From Gemmatimonadaceae bacterium (lineage in GTDB: Bacteria; Gemmatimonadota; Gemmatimonadetes; Gemmatimonadales; Gemmatimonadaceae): DNA of 64,000 nt. Every line of letters starts with the position of its first letter. Positions within the stretch are counted from its first letter, which is position 1. The stretch is taken from assembly GCA_019186945.1 (NCBI GenBank), contig JABAQJ010000003.1, positions 102,531 to 166,530 on the forward strand, written 5' to 3'. The position numbers and the translations under genes were made by a program. Positions 45,768-55,093 of the stretch are shown in pieces. The notes below the pieces were generated by a model. The model saw nothing but the letters and a program-made list of their open reading frames with translations. It was not told the DNA's origin and did no database searches.

Positions 45768-47053
45768 GCCCGTCGCTCTCGCTGGCCCTGTTGCAGGTAG
45801 TCGACCGGCAGGCACCGGCGGAGTTCTGGCCGTGGTTCGTGGCGACTCTGGTGAAGCTGGTGGCGCTGTTCACGATCTACATGATCGTCGTGGCGTACAC
45901 CACGCTCGCGGAGCGGAAGGTCAGTGCATGGATGCAGGACCGCTACGGACCCAACCGTGTTGGCCCTCGCGGACTGTTCCAGCCGCTCGCCGATGGCCTC
46001 AAGAATATCATGAAGGAGGAGACGCTCCCGCCGTACGCGAACAAGGTTCTGTTCATGCTGGCGCCGGCGATGGCCTTCATTCCGGCGATGATACTGTGGG
46101 CGGTCATTCCTTTTGCTGCGCCGTGGGCGTCACCGTGGGGACGAATCGAAATGCAGCTGGCGCCGCTCCCGATCGGACTGCTGTTCGTGATAGCCTTCTC
46201 CTCGCTCGGAGTCTACGGCATTGTGCTGGCGGGTTGGTCCTCGAACAACAAGTACGCACTGCTCGGCGGACTGCGTTCGAGCGCACAGATGGTCTCCTAC
46301 GAGATCTCGATGGGCATGTCTCTCATTCCGGTCCTGCTGGTGGCCGGGAACGTGACACTCAACGAGATCGTGAACCAGCAGGCGAGCCTGCATCTGTGGA
46401 ACGTCCTGACGCTTGGCGTCGGATTCTTCCTGTATACCGTTTCTGCCTTTGCGGAAACGAACCGGTTGCCGTTCGATCTGCCGGAGGCCGAATCCGAACT
46501 GATTACTGGGTACCACACCGAGTACAGCGCGATGAAGTTCTCGCTATTCTTCATCGCCGAGTATGCCAACATGCTGACGCAGAGCGCGATGATCGCGACG
46601 CTGTTCTTCGGCGGGTGGGACATCCCCTTCATGCGCGCGGACAACGTCGGCGCCGTCTCGTTCCCATTGGTGCTGCTGTCGTTCGCGATCATGTTCGCCA
46701 AGACCCTGTTCTTCCTGTTTTTCTTCATTTGGATCCGGTGGACGCTGCCGCGATTCCGCTACGACCAGCTGATGTCGATCGGATGGAAGGTGCTGCTGCC
46801 CATCGCACTGGCCTACATCGTGATCGTTGCCGGGACGCTGCTGGCGCTGGATGCCGCTGGCCTGAAGCGGGACTTTGTCTACGGCGCGATCCTGTTTGCG
46901 GTGAATGCCGTCCTGGCTGTTGTGATGTTCCGTATCCTCGACCGCGGCCGCATAGTGAGTCCGGCGTACGGTCGGCTCGATCCGCAAGAGTTGGCCCGGC
47001 TGCGCTCGGTGTCGCGGGCGCGGACGCACCTGACGGTTTCAGCGGGGGACTAG
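45764..47053 (+). CDS. nuoH: NADH-quinone oxidoreductase subunit H
   Basis: 429 residues with eight or nine membrane segments. Signatures: AERKVSAWMQDRYGPNRVGP, and FAETNRLPFDLPEAESELI facing the quinone tunnel. The N-terminal (before about 25) and C-terminal tails are longer than usual. It links the peripheral arm to the proton-pumping arm. ATG 45764 overlaps the nuoG stop (ATGA). Confidence 0.95.
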   Translation: MSPSLSLALLQVVDRQAPAEFWPWFVATLVKLVALFTIYMIVVAYTTLAERKVSAWMQDRYGPNRVGPRGLFQPLADGLKNIMKEETLPPYANKVLFMLAPAMAFIPAMILWAVIPFAAPWASPWGRIEMQLAPLPIGLLFVIAFSSLGVYGIVLAGWSSNNKYALLGGLRSSAQMVSYEISMGMSLIPVLLVAGNVTLNEIVNQQASLHLWNVLTLGVGFFLYTVSAFAETNRLPFDLPEAESELITGYHTEYSAMKFSLFFIAEYANMLTQSAMIATLFFGGWDIPFMRADNVGAVSFPLVLLSFAIMFAKTLFFLFFFIWIRWTLPRFRYDQLMSIGWKVLLPIALAYIVIVAGTLLALDAAGLKRDFVYGAILFAVNAVLAVVMFRILDRGRIVSPAYGRLDPQELARLRSVSRARTHLTVSAGD

Positions 47054-47548
47054 ATGGCCATTGGCGTTAAGGTTATCGAGCGACCGATCGCGGAGACGAG
47101 CTACGTGCGCGCCGCCCTGCAGGGGATGGGGCGGACGCTCAAGCACCTCTTCGAGCAGAAGGTCACGACGCAGTATCCGGAGCAGAAGGAGTCGCTCTCG
47201 CGCCGCTGGCGAGGGACGCACCGCATGCTCACCACGGAGGACGGCAAGGCCAAGTGCGTCGCCTGCGGGCTCTGTCCAACGATTTGTCCCGCCAACTGCA
47301 TCAAGTTGGTACCTGGCGAGGACGAGCGGGGAAACCGCTATCCCCTGGCATTCGAGATCGATGAGTTCCGCTGCATTTTCTGCGGCTACTGTCAGGAAGT
47401 CTGCCCGGAGGAAGCGATTCATCTGGGTCGTCACTACGAGAACTCCGAGTACAGTCGCGAAGGTTTCGTCTACGATCTCGAGCGGCTGACGGCACAAACC
47501 CATCCCGTCTGTGAGATGTGGGATCCCGCGGACCCGAAAGGCGAGTAA
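47054..47548 (+). CDS. nuoI: NADH-quinone oxidoreductase subunit I
   Basis: 164 residues. Two ferredoxin-type 4Fe-4S sites: CVACGLCPTICP and CIFCGYCQEVCP (clusters N6a and N6b). The N-terminal amphipathic part binds the membrane arm. It begins immediately after the nuoH stop and ends TAATG into nuoJ. Confidence 0.95.
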   Translation: MAIGVKVIERPIAETSYVRAALQGMGRTLKHLFEQKVTTQYPEQKESLSRRWRGTHRMLTTEDGKAKCVACGLCPTICPANCIKLVPGEDERGNRYPLAFEIDEFRCIFCGYCQEVCPEEAIHLGRHYENSEYSREGFVYDLERLTAQTHPVCEMWDPADPKGE

Positions 47549-48084
47549 TGCCGAACTTCTTCTATCAGTTCAATTTCTACCTGTTCGGGCTGATCGCTAT
47601 CGCTTCGGCGCTGTTGTTCGTCACGAGGAAGAGCCCTGTGGCCGCCGCGCTCTGGCTGGTCAACGTCATGTTCGCGCTGGCGGCCCTGTACGTCATGCTA
47701 GACGCGCATTTCGTAGGCGTCGTGCAGATCATCGTGTACGCCGGCGCGATCATGGTGGTCTTCCTCTTCGTGGTGATGCTGCTGAATCTCGGCGATCCGA
47801 AGGAGATTTCGGACGTGTCCGGCAAATGGGGACGGTTGGCGGCCGGACTCGTCGGCCTGGCGCTCATCGCGCAGATCATGACGCTGGCCCGGTCCAGCGC
47901 CCCGCCATCGCTGGTGCAGCCGCCCGACCGCGTCGCTGATGACCTGAAGGCACTGAACGCCTTGGGGACGATCGCCAAACCACTATTCGGCGAATACCTG
48001 CTGGCGTTCGAGGTGACGAGCCTCCTGCTTCTCGTAGCGATCGTCGGCGCAGTGGTGCTGGGCCGACGGAGGGCAGCTTCATGA
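47548..48084 (+). CDS. nuoJ: NADH-quinone oxidoreductase subunit J
   Basis: 178 residues from ATG 47548. Five membrane segments; the third carries the family pattern [20 protein letters not shown] with the pi-bulge region. Part of the E-channel of the membrane arm. Overlaps nuoI by 1 nt and nuoK by 4 nt. Confidence 0.93.
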   Translation: MPNFFYQFNFYLFGLIAIASALLFVTRKSPVAAALWLVNVMFALAALYVMLDAHFVGVVQIIVYAGAIMVVFLFVVMLLNLGDPKEISDVSGKWGRLAAGLVGLALIAQIMTLARSSAPPSLVQPPDRVADDLKALNALGTIAKPLFGEYLLAFEVTSLLLLVAIVGAVVLGRRRAAS

Positions 48085-48374
48085 TCGCAGAAAGCCTTGC
48101 TCTATCTGCCGTCCTGTTCACCATCGGCACCATCGGTGTCCTTACGCGGCGCAACGCGATCGTGATCTTCATGTGCGTCGAACTGATGCTCAACGCGGTG
48201 AACCTTTCGTTCGTGGCGCTTTCGCGGCAGTACGGCGTGACTGGACAGGTGTTCGTCGTCTTCGTCATGACCGTCGCGGCGGCGGAGGCAGCCGTAGGGC
48301 TGGCGATCATCATTTCGATCTTCCGTCACCGGCAGACGGTCAACCTCCAGAACATCAACCTCTTGAAAGGGTGA
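48081..48374 (+). CDS. nuoK: NADH-quinone oxidoreductase subunit K
   Basis: 97 residues, three membrane segments. The conserved buried Glu residues are in [13 protein letters not shown] and [11 protein letters not shown]. It is part of the proton path next to NuoJ. The stop overlaps nuoL (TGATG). Confidence 0.95.
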   Translation: MIAESLALSAVLFTIGTIGVLTRRNAIVIFMCVELMLNAVNLSFVALSRQYGVTGQVFVVFVMTVAAAEAAVGLAIIISIFRHRQTVNLQNINLLKG

Positions 48375-50554
48375 TGCTGCTACAGACCGCGGCAGTCGCG
48401 TCGACGGGGCACTCGCTGCAGGGGAGTGTCGCCGAGTGGATCTGGCTAGTGCCGGTCCTCCCACTGATCGGCTTCCTGATCAACGGGTGGCTGTCGCTTC
48501 GTGCCGTTGGGCACGTGGGCCCTGCGGATCCATCGGGCGAAGAACACGGCCACGGGCACACAGATGACGCGCACCACGATGCCCACGACGACGGCCACCA
48601 GGCCACCAGGCATCCGTCCGCGAGCATCGTCAGCGTGGTCGGCCCGACAGTACTCATTCTCGCGTTCCTGCTGGCGGTTGCCATTTTTGCCGCGCTCGCG
48701 GCAGCGCAACCCGATGCTCCGTTCGTGAAGCAGCTGTTCACCTGGATGGTCGCCGGTGATTTCCGTGTGGACGCCGCGTTCCAGGTAGATCAGCTATCGA
48801 TGGTGATGGTGCTGGTAATCACCGGCGTGGGCGCTCTGATTCACGTTTTCAGCGTTGGCTACATGCGCGATGACCCGGGTTACCCGCGCTATTTCGCCTA
48901 CCTGAACCTGTTTGTGTTTTTCATGCTGGTGCTCGTGTTAGGCGCCAGCTATCCAGTGCTCTTCGTCGGCTGGGAGGGCGTAGGGCTCTGTTCCTACCTG
49001 CTGATCGGCTTCTGGTTTACAGACAAGGTCAATGCCGACGCCGGCAAGAAGGCGTTCGTAGTCAATCGCATCGGCGACTTCGGCTTCCTGATCGCGATGT
49101 TCCTGCTTTTCGCGAACCTTGGGACGCTCGACTTCTCGGGCGTGAATGCTGCTGCGCCCGCCCTTGGCGCCGGGAGCGCCCTGGTGACGGTGATCTGCCT
49201 GCTCCTGTTCCTGGGATGTGCGGGCAAGAGTGCGCAGATTCCGCTCTACGTGTGGCTGCCGGATGCGATGGCTGGTCCGACACCGGTGTCTGCCCTGATC
49301 CACGCGGCCACGATGGTCACCGCCGGCGTGTACCTCGTCGCGAGGAGTGCGGCGCTGTTTTCGATGGCTCCGGCCGCCAGCCTCACCGTTGCGCTCGTTG
49401 GCGGGCTCACCGCGTTGTTCGCCGCGACGATCGGCCTCAAGCAGTGGGACATCAAGAAGGTGCTCGCGTACTCCACGGTGTCCCAGCTGGGCTACATGTT
49501 CGTCGGGGTCGGCGTGGGAGCCTACGCCGCTGGCATCTTCCATCTTGTCACGCACGCGTTCTTCAAGGCGTTGCTGTTCCTTGGCTCGGGATCGGTGATC
49601 TACGCGATGCACCAGGCGTATCACCACACTGGAAGTCACGAGGACGCGCAGGACATGCGGAACATGGGCGGTCTGAAGCAGTTCATGCCGGTCACGTTCG
49701 TCCTGATGTGGATCGCTACGCTGGCGATCGCCGGGATCCCCCCATTTGCCGGATTCTTCTCCAAGGATGAAATCCTCGGCGCCGTGTTCGCGCGAACGCA
49801 CGGTTCGACGCTCGCCGACGCGCAGTGGTTCGGCATTCCCGGTTCCGCCGTCCTTTATGCCGTTTGGGTGTTTGGTCTGGCGGCCGCCCTGCTGACGGCC
49901 ATCTACATGACTCGCATGATGCTCTACACCTTCCACGGCCCGAACCGGTCCGGCGAGCGGGAGCGCGAGCACCTGCATGAGGCACCGTGGATCATGACCG
50001 GGCCGCTCGTGGCACTCGGCGTATTGAGCGCCGTGGGTGGCTGGTTGAATCTGCCGGCCTTCTTCCCGGCCGGACCGATCCAGGCGCTGCACCACTGGCT
50101 GGAGCCGGTTTCCGGCGACGCCGCCCTGCAGGTGACGCATGGCGCGGAAGCGCACATGACCGCCACCACCGAATACACGCTGGTCGGGATCGCCGTGGCG
50201 ATCGCAGTCGCGGGTATTGCCATCGCATTCGCCCGGCTCAAACCTGCGGCGCTCGTTCCGAAAGCGGAGGCGCCGGAGGCAGAAGGCTTCGAGCGCGTAC
50301 TTGAGCACAAGTACTACGTTGACGAGATCTACGATCGCATCGTCGTGCGCCCGATCGAAAGCGGTTCTAGAGGCATTCTCTGGCGCGGGCTGGACGCTGG
50401 CATCATCGACGGCCTGTTCGTCAACGGAAGCGCGTATCTGGCGCGGGGGTTCGGTTGGCTTGGCGCGCGTCTGCAAACTGGTCGAACGGGAACGTACGCA
50501 TGGGTGCTGGTCATCGGAGTCATCGCGGTCCTGAGCGCTTTCTCACTGCGGTGA
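48374..50554 (+). CDS. nuoL: NADH-quinone oxidoreductase subunit L with His-rich loop
   Basis: 726 residues from ATG 48374; E. coli NuoL has 613. The antiporter-like core is clear: FVGWEGVGLCSYLLIGFW, PLYVWLPDAMAGPTPVSALI, STVSQLGYMFVGVG. The loop after the first membrane segment holds a histidine-rich insertion (residues 58-80, eight His with Asp and Gly). A further extension sits before the C-terminal lateral helix (EHKYYVDEIYDRIVVRPIES). It forms the distal proton-pumping unit. Confidence 0.95.
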   Translation: MLLQTAAVASTGHSLQGSVAEWIWLVPVLPLIGFLINGWLSLRAVGHVGPADPSGEEHGHGHTDDAHHDAHDDGHQATRHPSASIVSVVGPTVLILAFLLAVAIFAALAAAQPDAPFVKQLFTWMVAGDFRVDAAFQVDQLSMVMVLVITGVGALIHVFSVGYMRDDPGYPRYFAYLNLFVFFMLVLVLGASYPVLFVGWEGVGLCSYLLIGFWFTDKVNADAGKKAFVVNRIGDFGFLIAMFLLFANLGTLDFSGVNAAAPALGAGSALVTVICLLLFLGCAGKSAQIPLYVWLPDAMAGPTPVSALIHAATMVTAGVYLVARSAALFSMAPAASLTVALVGGLTALFAATIGLKQWDIKKVLAYSTVSQLGYMFVGVGVGAYAAGIFHLVTHAFFKALLFLGSGSVIYAMHQAYHHTGSHEDAQDMRNMGGLKQFMPVTFVLMWIATLAIAGIPPFAGFFSKDEILGAVFARTHGSTLADAQWFGIPGSAVLYAVWVFGLAAALLTAIYMTRMMLYTFHGPNRSGEREREHLHEAPWIMTGPLVALGVLSAVGGWLNLPAFFPAGPIQALHHWLEPVSGDAALQVTHGAEAHMTATTEYTLVGIAVAIAVAGIAIAFARLKPAALVPKAEAPEAEGFERVLEHKYYVDEIYDRIVVRPIESGSRGILWRGLDAGIIDGLFVNGSAYLARGFGWLGARLQTGRTGTYAWVLVIGVIAVLSAFSLR

Positions 50555-50558
50555 CGAG

Positions 50559-52148
50559 ATGAGCGACTTCCTTGCTTCCATCGGCTACAACGGCTGGATC
50601 CTGCCAGCGTTGCTCATCCTTCCTGCTGTGGGCGCGCTGGCAGTCTGGCTGCAGGGCGTTCTGTCGCGTGGGACGAGCAACGACGTCGCGGACACAACAG
50701 CGCGACGAATGACGTTCGCTATTCTGGTGCTGGAGTTCGTGCTGTCGATCGGGCTCTGGTGGTCGCTCGACCAGAAGGACACGGGTTGGCAAGCCGTCGT
50801 CGATCTGCCGTGGATCGACGTCTGGGGAGCGCGGTTCACTGTCGGCGTGGACGGGATCTCGGTGATGATGGTCCTGCTGACCACGATGCTCATGCCGCTG
50901 GCGATCCTCGGCGGCTGGACGAGCATCAGGCGCAAGGTCAACGGATACCACACGCTGATGCTCGTGTTGACGACCGGCATGCTCGGCGTGTTCGTTGCGA
51001 AGGATCTGTTCCTTTTCTACGTGATGTGGGAGGTGATGCTCGTGCCGATGTACTTCATAATCGGCATCTGGGGTGGGGACCGAAGGATCTACGCCAGCAT
51101 CAAATTCTTCATCTATACGATGCTTGGATCGCTGCTCATGCTGGTGGCGATCATCTACCTTGGGCTCCAGGCCGGCATCATGGAGGGGAAGCCCAACTTC
51201 AGCTACGACGCGATCATGGCGGTGAGCGGACTGTCGCCCACGGCCATGTTTCTCCTGTTCGGGGCGTTCTTTCTGGCATTCGCCGTCAAGGTCCCGATGT
51301 TCCCGTTCCACACCTGGTTGCCCGACGCACACGTGGAGGCACCGACAGCCGGCTCGGTCATCCTAGCGGGAATCCTGTTGAAGCTGGGGACCTACGGCTT
51401 CCTGCGATTTGCGATGCCGCTCTTCCCGGGCGTGGCGATGCACCCGACGGTGCGCACCACTGTCCTCGCACTGGCGGTGATCGGTGTGATCTACGGGTCT
51501 CTGGTGGCGCTGGTGCAACCGGATTTCAAGAAGCTGGTCGCGTACTCCTCGGTGGCCCACCTTGGCATGGTCATGCTCGGAATCTTCGCGAATACGCGGG
51601 AGAGCATCCAGGGAGCGTTGATGGTCATGATCAGCCACGGCCTGTCCACCGGTGCGCTGTTCTTCCTGATCGGGATGATCTATGAACGAAAGCACTCGAG
51701 GATGTTCGCCGACTATGGCGGCATTGCCAAAGTCGTGCCGATTTGGTCGACGATCCTGACGATTGTGGCGCTCAGTTCGATCGGACTGCCCGGAACCAAC
51801 GGATTCGTCTCCGAGTTTCTGGTGATGCTCGGTTCTTTCAAGACCGTGCCGTACATGACGACGGTGGCCGCGATCGGAGTGATACTGTCGGCTGCCTACC
51901 TGCTATGGGCGCTGCAACGCCTGATCTACAATGCATTCGACAAGCCGTCGAATCGCTCTCTGCCGGACCTGAACTGGCGCGAGATCGGTCTCCTCACACC
52001 GCTTCTGATCGGCATTCTCTGGCTGGGTGTCTATCCCAAGCCCGTGTTGCAACGGATGGAGGCCTCGGCGACGAAACTGGTACAACTGGTGGAACAGCGT
52101 GGCGCCAACCAGCTACCTGCGCTGACGTCCGGCGGGGGAGGAAACTAG
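50559..52148 (+). CDS. nuoM: NADH-quinone oxidoreductase subunit M
   Basis: 529 residues. Antiporter-like core: LFYVMWEVMLVPMYFIIGIW (conserved Glu), FLAFAVKVPMFPFHTWLPDA (conserved Lys), SVAHLGMVMLG and ISHGLSTGALF. Proton-pumping membrane subunit. It ends just before nuoN, which starts at the next base. Confidence 0.95.
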   Translation: MSDFLASIGYNGWILPALLILPAVGALAVWLQGVLSRGTSNDVADTTARRMTFAILVLEFVLSIGLWWSLDQKDTGWQAVVDLPWIDVWGARFTVGVDGISVMMVLLTTMLMPLAILGGWTSIRRKVNGYHTLMLVLTTGMLGVFVAKDLFLFYVMWEVMLVPMYFIIGIWGGDRRIYASIKFFIYTMLGSLLMLVAIIYLGLQAGIMEGKPNFSYDAIMAVSGLSPTAMFLLFGAFFLAFAVKVPMFPFHTWLPDAHVEAPTAGSVILAGILLKLGTYGFLRFAMPLFPGVAMHPTVRTTVLALAVIGVIYGSLVALVQPDFKKLVAYSSVAHLGMVMLGIFANTRESIQGALMVMISHGLSTGALFFLIGMIYERKHSRMFADYGGIAKVVPIWSTILTIVALSSIGLPGTNGFVSEFLVMLGSFKTVPYMTTVAAIGVILSAAYLLWALQRLIYNAFDKPSNRSLPDLNWREIGLLTPLLIGILWLGVYPKPVLQRMEASATKLVQLVEQRGANQLPALTSGGGGN

Positions 52149-53678
52149 ATGCGATTCGACCTCTCACGGCCGTTTGATCTGGCGATGGCCATGTCGCCGG
52201 ACCTGTTCCTGTTCGTCGGCGCGATGGCTCTCCTGCTCTGGTCTGCCATTGGCAGGGATGGTGCGGCACACCAGCGGCGCATTGGCGTGGCGGCAATCGC
52301 GGTAGCCGCCGCAACGCTGCTCCTTGTGGTGGCGGCGAGCACGAGAGGATGGTCCGCGGGGCCCGGCATCGTCGCCGTCGACGGCTTCCGCTGGGCTGCC
52401 GATCTGGTCTTCCTCGTCGGCGCCATCATAGCGATCGCGATGTCGCTCGACTACAACGCCCGCGAGGCAATCTTCGCCGCCGAAGCGCATGTCCTGATTC
52501 TCCTCGCCACCGGCGGCATGATGCTGATGGTTGCCTCGCGCGACCTGATGATGCTGTTCCTCGGCATCGAGACGATGTCGATAGCCGTCTACATCCTGAC
52601 GGGAATCGATCGGCGCAGCCCGCGTGCCGCCGAAGGAGCGCTCAAGTACTTCCTGCTCGGGGCATTCTCGACCGCCTTTTTCCTCTATGGAATCGCGCTG
52701 ATCTACGGGGCGACCGGTGCGACCAACTTCCAGGTGATCAGCGAACGCATCGTCGCGTTGAAGCTGGAGCAGACGCCGATGCTGCTCGTCGGCGTGGCTC
52801 TCCTGCTGGTGGGGTTCGGGTTCAAGATGGCGGCAGCACCGTTTCACATGTGGGCTCCCGACGTCTACGAAGGCGCACCGACACCCATTACGGCATTCAT
52901 GGCAGCGTCGGTCAAGGCCGCAGCGTTCGCGGCGTTCCTTCGGGTATGGCTCGCCGCGCTCGGTGGCGTCTATGCGCAGTGGCATGATGCGATCTGGTGG
53001 CTCAGCGCCATTACCATGTGCGTCGGCAATATCGTTGCGTTGCAACAGCGCAACCTGAAGCGAATGATCGCCTACTCGAGCGTCGGCCATACCGGATTCA
53101 TCCTCGTTGCCGTTGCCTCGGGGACAACCCAGTCCGCGGCCGCGTTCCTGTTCTATCTGGTCGCCTACACGTTCGCGATCATGGGGGCGTTCGCCGTAAT
53201 CGTCGCACTGGGTTCTCCTGGGGCGCCGCGGGAACGCATCGACGACTACAACGGCCTGTGGTTTGTGAGACCGGGCATGGCTATCGCCATGGCAGTGTTC
53301 ATGCTCGCGATGCTTGGTTTCCCGGTCTTCGGCGGGATGGGCTTCTTCGCGAAGTGGTACGTCCTTCAGGCCGCGCTGCAAGCCTCAGCGCCACAAACGC
53401 GTCTGGCGGTCTTGTTGGTGCTGACGACGACGATCTCCGCGGGCTACTATCTTTACGTCGTGATGGCGATGTTCATGAAGCCCCGGCCGGAGGGCGCTGA
53501 CCAGCTTCCACCGACGAACGGACTATCACGCTTCATCATCGCCGCATCCGCTGGCATCATACTGATCTTCGGCGTTTTCCCCGATCCAGTAGCTCGTTGG
53601 ACGAGAACCGGCGTGGATCTCGTTCCGCTGGCGCCTCAGGTGGAACCGAACTTCACACAGTCGGCGGTAGCCCGCTGA
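52149..53678 (+). CDS. nuoN: NADH-quinone oxidoreductase subunit N
   Basis: 509 residues. Core motifs: DLMMLFLGIETMSIAVYIL (conserved Glu), GFKMAAAPFHMWAPDVYEGA (conserved Lys), and AYSSVGHTGFILVAV. It closes the operon; the canonical order A to N is complete with no insertions or missing subunit. I see no clear terminator before the next gene 46 nt later. Confidence 0.95.
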   Translation: MRFDLSRPFDLAMAMSPDLFLFVGAMALLLWSAIGRDGAAHQRRIGVAAIAVAAATLLLVVAASTRGWSAGPGIVAVDGFRWAADLVFLVGAIIAIAMSLDYNAREAIFAAEAHVLILLATGGMMLMVASRDLMMLFLGIETMSIAVYILTGIDRRSPRAAEGALKYFLLGAFSTAFFLYGIALIYGATGATNFQVISERIVALKLEQTPMLLVGVALLLVGFGFKMAAAPFHMWAPDVYEGAPTPITAFMAASVKAAAFAAFLRVWLAALGGVYAQWHDAIWWLSAITMCVGNIVALQQRNLKRMIAYSSVGHTGFILVAVASGTTQSAAAFLFYLVAYTFAIMGAFAVIVALGSPGAPRERIDDYNGLWFVRPGMAIAMAVFMLAMLGFPVFGGMGFFAKWYVLQAALQASAPQTRLAVLLVLTTTISAGYYLYVVMAMFMKPRPEGADQLPPTNGLSRFIIAASAGIILIFGVFPDPVARWTRTGVDLVPLAPQVEPNFTQSAVAR

Positions 53679-53724
53679 TCCCGAGAGCCGCGCGCCGCCG
53701 CCCATCTCCTGTCCTCATGCCCGC

Positions 53725-55092
53725 ATGGCGATCTCACCAGGAATCTTCCGGCAATACGACATTCGTGGCATCACTGGCAAGGATCTGACAGAGGAGGCCG
53801 CCTACGGCGTCGGTCGTGGCTTCGCCGCGCTCCTCGTCGAACGCGGCATCTCCGGTTCGGTCGCTGTCGGACGCGACAACCGGCCCAGCGGCCCCGCACT
53901 GCGCGATGCTCTGGTTCGTGGGCTCACGGACTCCGGTGTCGACGTTATCGACATCGACGTCGTCCCGACGCCCGTCCTGTACTGGGCACTGCACGCGCTG
54001 CCAGTAGTTGGCGGCATCCAGATCACCGGTTCGCACAACCCGCCCGAATACAACGGATTCAAGCTGTGTGTCGGGTTCGACTCGGTGCACGGCGAAGAAA
54101 TCCAGCGGTTGCGGCGCCTGATCGAACGGGGACAGTTCACGTCCGGGCCGGCATCGGTGACGGAGGAGCGACTGATCGATCGGTATGTCGACGATGTGGT
54201 CGGCAGGATCGGAACGCTGTCGCGCCGGCTCAAGGTCGTTGTGGACGCCGGAAACGGTGCGGGTTCCCTGGTGGCGGAGAAGCTGTTCAGCCGGCTTGGC
54301 GTGGACGCCACGTATCTGTTCTGCACGTCCGACGGTACGTTCCCGAACCACCATCCGGATCCCACAGTCGTCGAAAACCTCCACGACATCGTCGCCGAGG
54401 TTCGGCGGTCGGGCGCGGACGTCGGGATCGCGTTCGATGGCGATGCGGATCGCATCGGCGTGATCGATGAAGCTGGCGGGATCGTCTGGGGCGATCACGT
54501 TCTTATTCTCTATGCTCGTGACGTACTCTCGCGTACGGGGAAAGGGCAATCGATCATCTTCGACGTGAAGTGCTCGCAAGCGCTGCCTCACGCGATCTCC
54601 GAAGCGGGAGGCGTGCCGGTGATGTGGAAGACCGGCCATTCGCTGATCAAGGAAAGAATGAAGGAATTGCACGCACCGATAGCCGGCGAGATGTCCGGTC
54701 ACATGTTTTTCGCCGAGGGCTTCTACGGGCACGACGACGCGATGTACGGCGGGGCACGGTTGCTTCGCATCGTCGCCGATTCCGGGATGAGTATCGGGTC
54801 GCTGCTGGCGGACGTGCCCAAGTTCGTCAGCACGCCGGAACTGCGCGTTGACTGCCCGGACGAGCGGAAGTTCGCGATCGTCGACGCGGCATCACGACAC
54901 TTCCGGGCAACGCACGAGGTGATCGACGTTGACGGGGTGCGGGTTCTGTTCGGAGACGGTTGGGGACTGATCCGCGCCTCCAACACGCAGCCAGTCCTGG
55001 TGACGAGGTACGAAGCGCTGTCCGAGGCGCGCCTCGCGGAAATCCAGGGCGAAATGGAAGGATGGCTCCGAGCGCAGGGGGTCGCGCCGTAG
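53725..55092 (+). CDS. Phosphomannomutase/phosphoglucomutase
   Basis: 455 residues of the alpha-D-phosphohexomutase family. The phosphoserine loop is QITGSHNPPEYNGFK, the metal-binding loop is AFDGDADRIGV, the sugar-binding loop is GEMSGHMFF, and the phosphate-binding site is RASNTQPVLVTRYEA. It interconverts hexose 1- and 6-phosphates; the closest layout is the AlgC/ManB type with dual specificity. Glucose or mannose preference is not decidable by eye. Confidence 0.9.
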   Translation: MAISPGIFRQYDIRGITGKDLTEEAAYGVGRGFAALLVERGISGSVAVGRDNRPSGPALRDALVRGLTDSGVDVIDIDVVPTPVLYWALHALPVVGGIQITGSHNPPEYNGFKLCVGFDSVHGEEIQRLRRLIERGQFTSGPASVTEERLIDRYVDDVVGRIGTLSRRLKVVVDAGNGAGSLVAEKLFSRLGVDATYLFCTSDGTFPNHHPDPTVVENLHDIVAEVRRSGADVGIAFDGDADRIGVIDEAGGIVWGDHVLILYARDVLSRTGKGQSIIFDVKCSQALPHAISEAGGVPVMWKTGHSLIKERMKELHAPIAGEMSGHMFFAEGFYGHDDAMYGGARLLRIVADSGMSIGSLLADVPKFVSTPELRVDCPDERKFAIVDAASRHFRATHEVIDVDGVRVLFGDGWGLIRASNTQPVLVTRYEALSEARLAEIQGEMEGWLRAQGVAP

Positions 55093-55093
55093 C

